Positions 32,764 to 39,692 of a DNA stretch of 39,692 nt are shown here, piece by piece (position 1 is the first letter of the stretch; the number at the start of each line of letters is the position of its first letter). The position numbers and the translations under genes were made by a program. The notes under the pieces were generated by a model. It saw only the letters and a list, made by a program, of their open reading frames with translations, ran no database searches and had not been told where the DNA came from. Source of the DNA: an uncultured Mucilaginibacter sp. (lineage in GTDB: Bacteria; Bacteroidota; Bacteroidia; Sphingobacteriales; Sphingobacteriaceae); the NCBI RefSeq assembly GCF_903893715.1, contig NZ_CAITNG010000042.1, forward strand, positions 1-39,692. The letters are read 5' to 3'.

Positions 32764-33894
32764 TTAGGCGTGTGTCAATTGCTCTTGTTGCGAACCCGAA
32801 ACACCGTCCTTGTTCATGATCTCGGTTTGTTTACGGATAGATTCGTGATGCAACAGCTCCAAAAATTTCTCGGTAAACTCCTTGCTCAGGTTAAATGCCG
32901 CAGCGTAAGGTATACGTTTGGTCAATATCTGCTCCCAACGGTTTACCTGTAAAATGGTAATACCGTTATCCTTTTTGTAGTTACCTATCTTCTCAACAAT
33001 TTTCATGCGCTCGCCAACTTTCTGGATCAGCAGGTCGTCGATCTTGTCGATACCATCGCGTAAAACCGCCAAAGCGTCTTTAACTTCTTCTGTACCCGCA
33101 CCCGATTTCCTCACTTCCAATTTATCCATTATCGCATCTAATGCGGCAGGGGTCAATTGTTGTTTGGCATCGGTCCATGCTACCGAAGGATCAATGTGCG
33201 ATTCGATGATCAAACCCTGCATATCCAAATCCAGCGCTTTTTGGGCAATGTACGGGATCAGTTCGCGGTTACCGCAAATATGACTTGGATCGCAAATGAT
33301 TGGCAATTCGGGCGCATGTGTTTTCAGGTTGATGGCCAAATCCCACATCGGTTCGTTACGGAACGCCGATTTTTCGTGCGACGAAAACCCGCGGTGTATA
33401 GCCGCCAATTTAGTGATGCCCGCATTGTTGATACGTTCCAAAGCACCAATCCATAATGACAGATCGGGGTTAACCGGGTTTTTCACGATAACGGGTATGT
33501 CAACACCTTTCAAAGCGTCGGCTATTTCCTGCACGGTAAAAGGGTTGGCTGTCGAACGTGCACCAATCCATAAAATGTCAACACCTGCGGCTAAAGCTTC
33601 TTCAACGTGCTTGGCCGTAGCTACTTCGACAGCTGTTGGCAAACCTGTTTCGGCCTTGGCGCGTTTCAACCACTCCAAACCTATCGAACCAATGCCCTCA
33701 AATTCACCCGGACGGGTACGTGGTTTCCAGATACCTGCACGCAAAGCCGATACACGGCCGGTCGCGGCTAACAAGTGCGCCGTTGCAACCAATTGTTCTT
33801 CAGTTTCGGCGCTGCAGGGGCCGGCAATTAAAAATGGTTCTTTTTTTACCGTGGCCCAGCTTTCAAAGGGCTGTATGTTAAAATTTAGTTTCAT
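32764..33894 (-). CDS. DAHP synthase fused to chorismate mutase
   Basis: A 376-residue bifunctional enzyme. Residues about 1-265 are a class I beta-type DAHP synthase (GPCSAE at 25-30, KPRTRP at 57-62, IGARSTANPF, and PIICDPSHICG) that condenses PEP and erythrose 4-phosphate. Residues about 275-365 are an AroQ-type chorismate mutase (LRDGIDKIDDLLIQKVGERMKI). The mutase domain can act as both catalyst and feedback sensor in such fusions. The ATG at 33894 gives MKLNFNIQPFESW; the upstream in-frame extension is repeat sequence. It ends in a low-complexity Gln/Ser tail. Gene gap to aroA is 6 nt. Confidence 0.94.
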   Translation of the reverse strand: MKLNFNIQPFESWATVKKEPFLIAGPCSAETEEQLVATAHLLAATGRVSALRAGIWKPRTRPGEFEGIGSIGLEWLKRAKAETGLPTAVEVATAKHVEEALAAGVDILWIGARSTANPFTVQEIADALKGVDIPVIVKNPVNPDLSLWIGALERINNAGITKLAAIHRGFSSHEKSAFRNEPMWDLAINLKTHAPELPIICDPSHICGNRELIPYIAQKALDLDMQGLIIESHIDPSVAWTDAKQQLTPAALDAIMDKLEVRKSGAGTEEVKDALAVLRDGIDKIDDLLIQKVGERMKIVEKIGNYKKDNGITILQVNRWEQILTKRIPYAAAFNLSKEFTEKFLELLHHESIRKQTEIMNKDGVSGSQQEQLTHA

Positions 33895-33906
33895 CGCTTT
33901 TGTTTT

Positions 33907-34009
33907 TGTCCATAGACCATGGTCGATAGTCAATGGTTGATTTTATGATTGATTTTTTGTTTACTATTTCTTGCTTTGTCTACGGACTATTGACCATCGA
34001 CTATGGACT
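33907..34009. repeat. Word-repeat hairpin between pheA and the DAHP synthase gene
   Basis: Left arm 33907-33943 (TGTCCATAGACCATGGTCGA, then TAGTCAATGG) and right arm 33977-34009 (TGTCTACGGACTATTGACC, then ATCGACTATGGACT) are complementary copies of the words CCATAG, TCGATGG and TCAATAGTC. The spacer is T-rich. The whole element lies in the untranslated gap inside the operon and may set the relative amounts of PheA and DAHP synthase. Confidence 0.72.
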
Positions 34010-34014
34010 CCATT

Positions 34015-34851
34015 CTACACTGTATCGTTCTTTTCGTATTCGCCCAGTATGTTAAAATTCTGGGTGTATTTTAGTACTTGCGTAATGGCCTTATCGTATT
34101 GCTCACGTTCGTTCCATTCAACATCCACATAAAAATTGTATTCGTTGCGTTTACCGAGCACAGGCATCGATTGTATCTTGCTCATGTTCAGGTCCGCCTC
34201 GGCAAATATATTCAATACCTTGGCCAAAGCCCCTACCTGGTTACTCACCTGGAAGCAAAGAGAAGCCTTATTTGCCTTTATTTTTTCTGCCCGCTCATGG
34301 TCGGTCAGTATCAAAAAGCGGGTATAGTTCTTTTTGTTCGATTCGATGCGACGCTCCAACACATCCAGCCCGTATAATTTAGCGGCTAAGGTATTGGCTA
34401 CGGCAACGGTGTCGGTCAGTTGTTCGTCGCGTACACGCTTGGCGCAGGCCGCTGTATCGGTACCCTCAATCAATTGAATGTTCGGGTAATCATCAAAAAA
34501 ATCCAAACACTGGCGCAACGCTATAGGGTGCGATATTACCACCTTCACATCCTCAAACTTAACACCCGGATAAGCCAGCAAGTGCAATTGGATAGGCAAA
34601 TACACCTCGCCAACAACGGGAAAGTTATAGTTCATCAACAAGGAGTAGTTTGGCAATATACTGCCGGCAATACTGTTCTCTATCGCCATGATCACATAGT
34701 CGGCCTCTTTAGCTTGCAATTGATCAAACGTTTGTTTGAACGATTTGCATTCGATGGTCTCGATATCCTCACCAAAGAATTTGAACGCCGCTTCTTCATG
34801 AAACGATGCTTTAATTCCCTGGATGGCTACTTTTGGCTTTTGCTTTTCCAT
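34015..34851 (-). CDS. pheA: Prephenate dehydratase
   Basis: A 278-residue monofunctional prephenate dehydratase that makes phenylpyruvate for phenylalanine synthesis. The catalytic domain (about 7-182) has AIENSIAGSI (56-65) and TRFLIL (177-182) with the essential Thr-Arg-Phe; an ACT regulatory domain (about 194-270) follows with a GALAKVL turn. The Phe-binding ESRP motif of most ACT domains is QSMP here (residues 226-229), so feedback control may be weaker or different. The ATG at 34851 is preferred; the TTG at 34863 lies in the terminator stem. It is the first gene of the aro operon and sits 11 nt after an attenuator. Confidence 0.95.
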   Translation of the reverse strand: MEKQKPKVAIQGIKASFHEEAAFKFFGEDIETIECKSFKQTFDQLQAKEADYVIMAIENSIAGSILPNYSLLMNYNFPVVGEVYLPIQLHLLAYPGVKFEDVKVVISHPIALRQCLDFFDDYPNIQLIEGTDTAACAKRVRDEQLTDTVAVANTLAAKLYGLDVLERRIESNKKNYTRFLILTDHERAEKIKANKASLCFQVSNQVGALAKVLNIFAEADLNMSKIQSMPVLGKRNEYNFYVDVEWNEREQYDKAITQVLKYTQNFNILGEYEKNDTV

Positions 34852-34861
34852 ATCCCTATTC

Positions 34862-34901
34862 AAGCAAAAAGTCCCGGCTGTTAGGCCGGGACTTTTTGCT
34901 T
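34862..34901 (-). terminator. Attenuator terminator of the aro operon
   Basis: On the minus strand AAGCAAAAAGTCCCGGC, a CTAACA loop and GCCGGGACTTTTTGCTT form a perfect 17-bp stem; GCCGGGAC followed by TTTTT is a classic intrinsic terminator. Its 5' half (AGTCCCGGC, 34893-34885) can instead pair with AGCCGGGACT at 34936-34927, at the end of the leader peptide gene. It ends 11 nt before the pheA ATG, close enough to affect translation as well. Confidence 0.9.
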
Positions 34902-34924
34902 ATGTTATATCATGTTATGACATA

Positions 34925-34990
34925 TTAGTCCCGGCTTGTACTTGTAAAGTAAAAGTAATAGCCGAACCAGTATGCGTTTGTAACTTTCAT
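34925..34990 (-). CDS. Leader peptide of the aro operon attenuator
   Basis: ATG 34990 to TAA 34925 encodes 21 residues beginning MKVTNAYWFGYYFYF. Residues 7-15 hold four Tyr, three Phe and one Trp with only one other residue, the hallmark of an attenuator leader sensing aromatic aminoacyl-tRNAs. Codons 19-21 (AGC CGG GAC) plus the first T of the stop form the antiterminator strand. TTCGGCT at codons 9-11 can pair with AGCCGGG (two G-U pairs), giving the 1:2 protector hairpin. The remaining peptide has no function of its own. Confidence 0.88.
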   Translation of the reverse strand: MKVTNAYWFGYYFYFTSTSRD

Positions 34991-35007
34991 TTTTTTTGAT
35001 TGCGCCG

Positions 35008-35037
35008 TAAATGTACAGCTAAATATTTATTTGTCAA
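35008..35037 (-). promoter_or_regulatory. Promoter of the aro operon leader
   Basis: On the minus strand TTG (35037-35035), exactly 19 nt, then TACATTTA (35015-35008) fits the Bacteroidetes -33/-7 promoter with one mismatch in the -7 box. Transcription should start near 35003, about 13 nt before the leader ATG. Confidence 0.7.
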
Positions 35038-35195
35038 TAGCTAATTCTATTTTTTTTCATTATTCCGAATTTTGTTGGGATTACCACTCTTTTTATTCAA
35101 TCAAACCTAATGTTGTATGGCAAAATAAGCAAAATGTTACTGCCTGTTTATTTGTCTAATTTGCAAACATAGTATGGTATTTGGTTATAACATCT

Positions 35196-35203
35196 TATTT
35201 TTG
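35196..35203 (+). promoter_or_regulatory. -7 element of the GT39-like gene
   Basis: TATTTTTG matches TAnnTTTG exactly; 19 nt upstream lies TATG (35173-35176), one base from TTTG. The transcript would start near 35208-35210, just before an 18-nt palindrome and about 40 nt before the ATG. Confidence 0.5.
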
Positions 35204-35213
35204 GCGAAAAGCA

Positions 35214-35231
35214 GCACAGATCGATCTGTGC
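35214..35231. promoter_or_regulatory. Perfect palindrome in the GT39-like 5' leader
   Basis: GCACAGATCGATCTGTGC is an 18-nt perfect palindrome located between the -7 element and the ATG. Its position just after the probable transcription start fits an operator for a dimeric repressor. With no loop it would make a poor RNA hairpin. No regulator gene is adjacent. Confidence 0.5.
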
Positions 35232-35250
35232 ACCGAAACAATCCATACGC

Positions 35251-36900
35251 ATGACCAACGCTACGCCCGACCAAAACAACCCTAACAAGTTTACCGATAG
35301 CAAAGCTGTAAAATACACCCTTACCCTTATCGGGCTTACTTTTTTAGCGCGCTTGTTTATCGCGGCGTTCACCGGTTTAGGTATCGGCGAGTCGTACTAC
35401 TTCAGGGGCGTGCTCAATTTAAGCCTCAGTTATTTCGATCAACCGCCTTTGTTTTTTTGGTTGAGCTGGTGTACCACCAAAGTATTCGGACTAACGAATC
35501 TCGGCCTGCGCTTACCTGCCGTGGTACTGTTTGCCGGTACCAGTTGGATGCTGTTCCTCATTACCCGTCGTTTTTTTAATGCACGCGCCGGTTTTTGGGC
35601 AGTGCTGATGATGAACCTCAGCGCCGTATTTACCATTCCGGTAGCTACCTGGTTCCAACCTGATGCGCCGCTGATGTTCTTTTGGCTGGCTACCACCTAT
35701 TTTTTGGTGCAGATCATGCTACCGTCAGACGAGGATAAAGAGCGCACTTCAAGCCAAATTTACCTGCTTTGGATATTGGTAGGCATTTGCATGGGCCTTG
35801 CCACCTTAAGCAAGTACCACGTGTTCTTCCTGTTTGTGGGTATATTTATCTTTATCGCCACTAAGAAAAGCCAACGCCGCTGGTTAACACATCCCGGCCC
35901 CTATTTGGCTGTACTCATCACACTCATCTTCGCTTCGCCTATATTGTACTGGAACTCGCAGCACAACTGGATATCCTTTGTCTTTCAGGGTTCAAGGGCA
36001 GCTACTGCCCAAGGCCAGCATTTCCAAATCCATCTCGACTGGTTCCTGCGCAGCTTTTTAGGCCAGGCTTGTTGGTTATTGCCATGGATTTGGGTACCGG
36101 TGGTTAAACAACTCTATGTATCTTTCAAAAACCGCACAACATCGCAACCCTATAGTTTCCTGTTTTGGACTTCGGTACTACCCATCGTTTTCTTTACCGT
36201 GCTTACCCTCTGGGCCGACCTGCAATACCATTTTCACTGGCAGGCACCGGGTTACATGATGCTGTTTATCCCTTTGGGCTATTCGGTTGATAAACACCTC
36301 CACACACCTGCTAAAGCCCGCCGTACGCGCCGCTGGTTAAGGTTCTCGGTTTGTTTTACCGTTATCACCATTACCTTTTTGTGCGCCCACATGATTACCG
36401 GCTTTTGGCAATGGTACGGCCCCAAATACATTGTAACCCACACCCACCTCGGTATTGACGACCCGACTTTGGAAGGCAACGATTATAAGGACATCAAAGC
36501 CCGCTTCGAAAAAGAAGGCTGGCTGAACAATCCCAACATTTTCACCGGCTGCCCGCATTGGTGGCTAACCGGCAAGGTGGATTGGGCGCTCGAAGGCAAA
36601 AAACCGATCGTTTGCTTTAGCCCCGATCCGCGCAATCTGGCCTTTTTGGTAAACCCTGCCGATCTAAAAGGTAAAGACTGTATCCTCATCAGCCAAAACG
36701 ACCCGGACGCCGTAAATAGCGATGCAAGGCCATTTTTCGATAGCGTTACCCGGATAGACGACATTGTGGTAACCCGTAACGGCCGCGCCGAACTGCGTCT
36801 ATACACCTACTACGGCAAAAACTTCCACGAATCGAAAGAACCGCGGCAAGACTTGCCCGTGTATTGGCAGTTAATTGGACAGGCACCGTTTGGGCATTAA
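35251..36900 (+). CDS. GT39/ArnT-like membrane glycosyltransferase
   Basis: A 549-residue protein with about ten to eleven membrane spans in the first ~370 residues and a C-terminal soluble domain. It resembles polyprenyl-phosphate-sugar-dependent GT-C enzymes (ArnT/PMT family): the first periplasmic loop has GIGESYYFRGVLNLSLSYFD followed by QPPLFFWL, matching the family's DE-x-YY...GYFDHPPL. The first acidic residue of DE is Gly here, E remains. The enzyme would move a sugar from undecaprenyl phosphate to lipid A or a glycoprotein on the periplasmic side; acceptor unknown. It is divergent from the aro operon and has its own promoter and a palindromic site. Confidence 0.85.
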   Translation: MTNATPDQNNPNKFTDSKAVKYTLTLIGLTFLARLFIAAFTGLGIGESYYFRGVLNLSLSYFDQPPLFFWLSWCTTKVFGLTNLGLRLPAVVLFAGTSWMLFLITRRFFNARAGFWAVLMMNLSAVFTIPVATWFQPDAPLMFFWLATTYFLVQIMLPSDEDKERTSSQIYLLWILVGICMGLATLSKYHVFFLFVGIFIFIATKKSQRRWLTHPGPYLAVLITLIFASPILYWNSQHNWISFVFQGSRAATAQGQHFQIHLDWFLRSFLGQACWLLPWIWVPVVKQLYVSFKNRTTSQPYSFLFWTSVLPIVFFTVLTLWADLQYHFHWQAPGYMMLFIPLGYSVDKHLHTPAKARRTRRWLRFSVCFTVITITFLCAHMITGFWQWYGPKYIVTHTHLGIDDPTLEGNDYKDIKARFEKEGWLNNPNIFTGCPHWWLTGKVDWALEGKKPIVCFSPDPRNLAFLVNPADLKGKDCILISQNDPDAVNSDARPFFDSVTRIDDIVVTRNGRAELRLYTYYGKNFHESKEPRQDLPVYWQLIGQAPFGH

Positions 36901-36908
36901 CACTTTTT

Positions 36909-36938
36909 TGTCATTGCGAGCGCCAGCGTGGCAATCTC
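36909..36938. repeat. Dispersed TGTCATTGCGAGCG repeat
   Basis: TGTCATTGCGAGCG followed by CCAGCGTGGCAATCTC matches a short repeat I recall from many Bacteroidetes and some Rickettsia genomes. A single copy lies between the convergent GT39-like and GH35 genes. No complementary arm is seen. The rest of 36901-37005 shows nothing else, in particular no U-tract terminator. Confidence 0.5.
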
Positions 36939-37005
36939 AGCGACAGTTACGCTATGTATCGCACGACCCAACTATTAACCCTATAAATCCGAAATTCGTA
37001 ATCCT

Positions 37006-39501
37006 CTAAAACGATACCTGATAAACCGGCCTCGCAGTAATTCCCCTCAACTCCGCATGACTGCTCTTTGCAAAATCCAGGTCAGTTCCCGGTTCAAAAT
37101 GTATCTGATGGTTTTCCATCAGCGGGGTTATCTGCAATATAAACGGTTGTTTACCCAACAAATCGCTATGCCGTTTTAAGCTGTAAGGCATTGCCATTCC
37201 TGCATAGTAATCATCGGCTATAATAGTTCCGCCTGCATACAAAGCTGCCGTATTTCCTTTATAATCAAACTGTAGCAAAACATCGTAAACCAGGTCAGGC
37301 ATTTTGTTCGGCAGGGTTAAGCTGTATGCCTTGTATGGCAATGCCGGGTTATAGTGTATTTGATAGGTCGGCCCCAACGGCGTATTACCTGCCAGCGAAT
37401 CACAGTATTTTTTAAACTTCGCGTCATCCGATACCTGTTTGAACGCTACCCCTGTCGAATCCCATTCCGGCAATGCCACCTGGTAATGTGTAAAAATACC
37501 CGAATTGCCCGCCGCCCTCACCGCCACGCTCTTTGTGCCGCAAGCCGGGTACGAATCAAAACCGAACGCCGCCGAGTCAAGGGAGCGCATCGTGATCACA
37601 TCCCTGCTATCATCATAAAAAGCCATTTTGGGTGTCAGCACCAAAGTCTTACCGCTCTTCATGTCGAACACATAACTATACCGGGCTTCGTCCTTGGTCA
37701 GCAATAATATCCGGAAGCTGTTACCTGTTTTGGTTACCACATCGATGGTACAGTCTTTACCCGGCTTCAGGTTTTGCACCAGCGCGAACTCGCCGTTCTG
37801 CGTCATCTTACCTGCCGATCTCAGGTTCTTGATATTCTTCATTTCAAACTTAAACTCGGGCGCAATACCATCCATCGCGTAATAACAATAAACTTTGTCC
37901 TTATTATCTAAAATGACGGTGGGCTGCGCTGTGGCATACTTCAGCAATACACCATCCATGTCATAATTAAAAGGCATAACCACATAGACCTTGTTGGCTA
38001 CATTGATACCGCCTTTTTCAGGGATGCGGATGATCTCTGTTTCGGTTTTGATGTTGAAAGCCACATCCTTATGCTCGGCCATATCAAAATGCCTTACGTA
38101 ATTATTGACGAAAACAAAACCCGCCCCGCCCCTGCTCCGTACCGAGTACCGCAGGTCTTTCAGATCGTCGGCCTTTACGGGATTATCAGCAGGTATCTGC
38201 GCACTCATCGGCGCCATATCAGCACCATAGCTGTTCACAAACTGGTGCAGCAGCTTAAAGTCATGATAGTAATCCCTGATAAACCCCCACTCCGTTAACG
38301 GCGCCTCAAAATCGTACGATATCATTGGGTAGTCATTTGGATAAGGGTATATGGTCGATTTCGACTCCTGCGTCGGATAGGTCCCGTCCCAACTCAAGGG
38401 ATGCTGCGTACCATGGAAAACATAATAACCCAGCATATTTGCTCCTACGCCCAAACGGGTATAATCCAAAGCCAACAAATCGCCCGCCTGTAAAGTTGGC
38501 CTGCGGTGATAGGTCATCTGCATGCCCCCACCCAATTCCACCGTTAAAAATGGGTGCCTGTAAACCGGGATGTTTGCCGCGCCGGGCTGGTCTTTCAACA
38601 CATCGTTACCAATGTTCTTATCTTTTCTGTCGGATGTAAACAGGTAAATACTGTTCGGCGGCAGGTCTTTGGTATTCTGGGTCCATGGCGCATCAGGGTA
38701 TCCGCCCCAAAGCGGCATCACATCATCCTCGGGCACCTGCGGACCGGGCCAACCCGTAACCACATACAGCGGCACATCAATACCATCGGCAACAGCAAGG
38801 TTTTTTAAAGCAGCAAGGTATTTATACCCGTCGCTGTTAGGCCCGTTACTACGCATTTCGTTATCCACCTGTATGCCTATCAGCGGACCGCCGTCTTTAT
38901 AATACATGCCGTCAAACTGTTTGGCCAATGCCTTATACCAATCGGCTACCTCGGGTTCCACGCTGCCGTTTTTCGTTACTCGGTCAAAACCGCTTTTCAT
39001 CTTTTTCTTTACAAACCAGTCGGGCATACCGCCGTTGCGCGCTTCGCCATGCGCCCATGGACCGATACGGCCAATGGCTTTCAAGCCGTGCTTGGTGCAG
39101 AGTTGCAAAAAATAGCGCACATCCAAATTATCATCAAACCTGAACTGGCCTTCTACTTGCTCATGGTGTATCCAGAAATCGTAAAAGGCGATGACGTTGA
39201 TACCCGCCGCCTTCATCTGCAGCAAAGCTTCCTCCCACTCCGCACGCGGGTAGCGCGAGTAATGTATCTCGCCCATCACCGGTAAAACGGGTTTACCGCC
39301 CAAACGCAGGTAATAGTTATTCAGGTCCAGCATGACGCCCTTCGGGTCCTTATTGCTGCCCTGTTTAAAATGCTGACCCTCTATAAAGGTCATATCCTTA
39401 CCTAAAACTACGGTATGCTCTTCCGTTTGGGCATGGGCGATAGCAACACAAGCCACCAGGCACAAGCAGCCAAGCGCTTTTTTAATCTTTAATATGTACA
39501 T
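37006..39501 (-). CDS. Secreted GH35 beta-galactosidase-like glycoside hydrolase
   Basis: An 831-residue protein with a signal peptide (about residues 1-25, ending AIAHAQ) and a GH35 catalytic barrel: GEIHYSRYPRAEWEEALLQMKAAG (77-100) is diagnostic, the acid/base is E215 in IGIQVDNEM and the nucleophile is E322 in LTVELGGGMQ. The usual QVENEYG is QVDNEMR, and the usual FTEYWxGWF region is strongly altered, so specificity may not be plain beta-galactoside. About 400 C-terminal residues form beta-sandwich domains. It would act in the periplasm or at the surface on plant or bacterial polysaccharides. No susC/D pair lies in the window. A 16-G tract lies about 85 nt upstream. Confidence 0.88.
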   Translation of the reverse strand: MYILKIKKALGCLCLVACVAIAHAQTEEHTVVLGKDMTFIEGQHFKQGSNKDPKGVMLDLNNYYLRLGGKPVLPVMGEIHYSRYPRAEWEEALLQMKAAGINVIAFYDFWIHHEQVEGQFRFDDNLDVRYFLQLCTKHGLKAIGRIGPWAHGEARNGGMPDWFVKKKMKSGFDRVTKNGSVEPEVADWYKALAKQFDGMYYKDGGPLIGIQVDNEMRSNGPNSDGYKYLAALKNLAVADGIDVPLYVVTGWPGPQVPEDDVMPLWGGYPDAPWTQNTKDLPPNSIYLFTSDRKDKNIGNDVLKDQPGAANIPVYRHPFLTVELGGGMQMTYHRRPTLQAGDLLALDYTRLGVGANMLGYYVFHGTQHPLSWDGTYPTQESKSTIYPYPNDYPMISYDFEAPLTEWGFIRDYYHDFKLLHQFVNSYGADMAPMSAQIPADNPVKADDLKDLRYSVRSRGGAGFVFVNNYVRHFDMAEHKDVAFNIKTETEIIRIPEKGGINVANKVYVVMPFNYDMDGVLLKYATAQPTVILDNKDKVYCYYAMDGIAPEFKFEMKNIKNLRSAGKMTQNGEFALVQNLKPGKDCTIDVVTKTGNSFRILLLTKDEARYSYVFDMKSGKTLVLTPKMAFYDDSRDVITMRSLDSAAFGFDSYPACGTKSVAVRAAGNSGIFTHYQVALPEWDSTGVAFKQVSDDAKFKKYCDSLAGNTPLGPTYQIHYNPALPYKAYSLTLPNKMPDLVYDVLLQFDYKGNTAALYAGGTIIADDYYAGMAMPYSLKRHSDLLGKQPFILQITPLMENHQIHFEPGTDLDFAKSSHAELRGITARPVYQVSF

Positions 39502-39585
39502 CAGGGATATCAGGTTTTATAAAGGCAAATTAAAGCTATAAACAATATGTACTATCCTGTACCATCGGCAAGACCAAAAGGGGCC

Positions 39586-39601
39586 GGGGGGGGGGGGGGG
39601 G
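39586..39601. repeat. Homopolymer of 16 G upstream of the GH35 gene
   Basis: Sixteen consecutive G (C on the GH35-sense strand) follow GGGGCC at about 85-100 nt before the GH35 start. Long G/C tracts in a promoter region can slip and switch expression (phase variation); the length may also be uncertain in sequencing. The rest of 39502-39692 shows no gene; a weak TTAATTTG, one base from the -7 consensus, lies near 39530 on the minus strand. Confidence 0.7.
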
Positions 39602-39692
39602 AAAAAGTAGGAATTATTTAAAACAACAATTAACCATTCACGCCAGTCAACAAAACCATGATTTACCGATAGCTAACGGGAAGACCCAATGA

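Overview
The window looks like chromosome from a member of the Bacteroidetes, most likely the Sphingobacteriaceae (Mucilaginibacter or Pedobacter type). This is an inference from a Bacteroidetes-type promoter (TTTG, 19 nt, TAnnTTTG) in front of rpmH, the fused moaC-moaB gene, the fused DAHP synthase-chorismate mutase, many small secreted proteins ending their signal peptide in AxAQ, a GH35 enzyme, weak Shine-Dalgarno sequences, and short hairpin repeats between genes. I see no rRNA, tRNA, phage, insertion sequence or CRISPR array.

Layout. 229-5146 (minus) is a molybdenum-cofactor block: an E1-like activating enzyme with a rhodanese domain, a MOSC protein, moaC-moaB and moeA, with a small RelE/ParE-type toxin-antitoxin pair lodged between moaC-moaB and moeA. 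5244-8487 (plus) carries the siroheme methyltransferase cobA, a GNAT acetyltransferase, a membrane-anchored methyltransferase and an aldo/keto reductase. 8558-12373 has threonine aldolase, a cupin gene broken by an in-frame TGA, two small secreted proteins and queG. 12380-14764 (minus) has a DUF4279 protein, a DEDDh exonuclease, a 53-residue membrane protein and an NlpC/P60 lipoprotein. 14995-17632 (plus) is rpmH-rnpA-yidD-tsaB followed by two membrane proteins. 17637-19049 (minus) has an SMR-type transporter and a fatty-acid-hydroxylase-superfamily protein.

19206-26733 (minus) is a compact eight-gene sugar locus closed by a clear terminator: a GT-B-like transferase, an SpsF-like cytidylyltransferase, both halves of a split transketolase, a class III aminotransferase, an SDR, a KdsC-like phosphatase and a NeuB-like synthase without its SAF domain. 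Together they look like a route to a CMP-activated ulosonic acid that does not match the textbook sialic, legionaminic or pseudaminic acid pathways.

26979-30217 (minus) holds an MFS transporter and four small accessory genes. 30283-35037 (minus) is an aromatic amino acid operon (pheA, DAHP synthase-chorismate mutase, aroA, aroC). In front of pheA sits a complete ribosome-mediated attenuator: promoter, a 21-codon leader peptide with eight aromatic residues among nine, an antiterminator segment and a perfect 17-bp terminator stem. The window ends with a GT39-type glycosyltransferase (plus) and a GH35 enzyme (minus) that has a 16-G tract upstream.

A second theme is a set of at least seven hairpins whose arms are built from degenerate tandem 'words' (for example GTTCATTA or GAGTATTGCG). 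They lie between genes, overlap start and stop codons, and in one case form an in-frame insert within aroA. Four of the seven are in or next to the aro operon.
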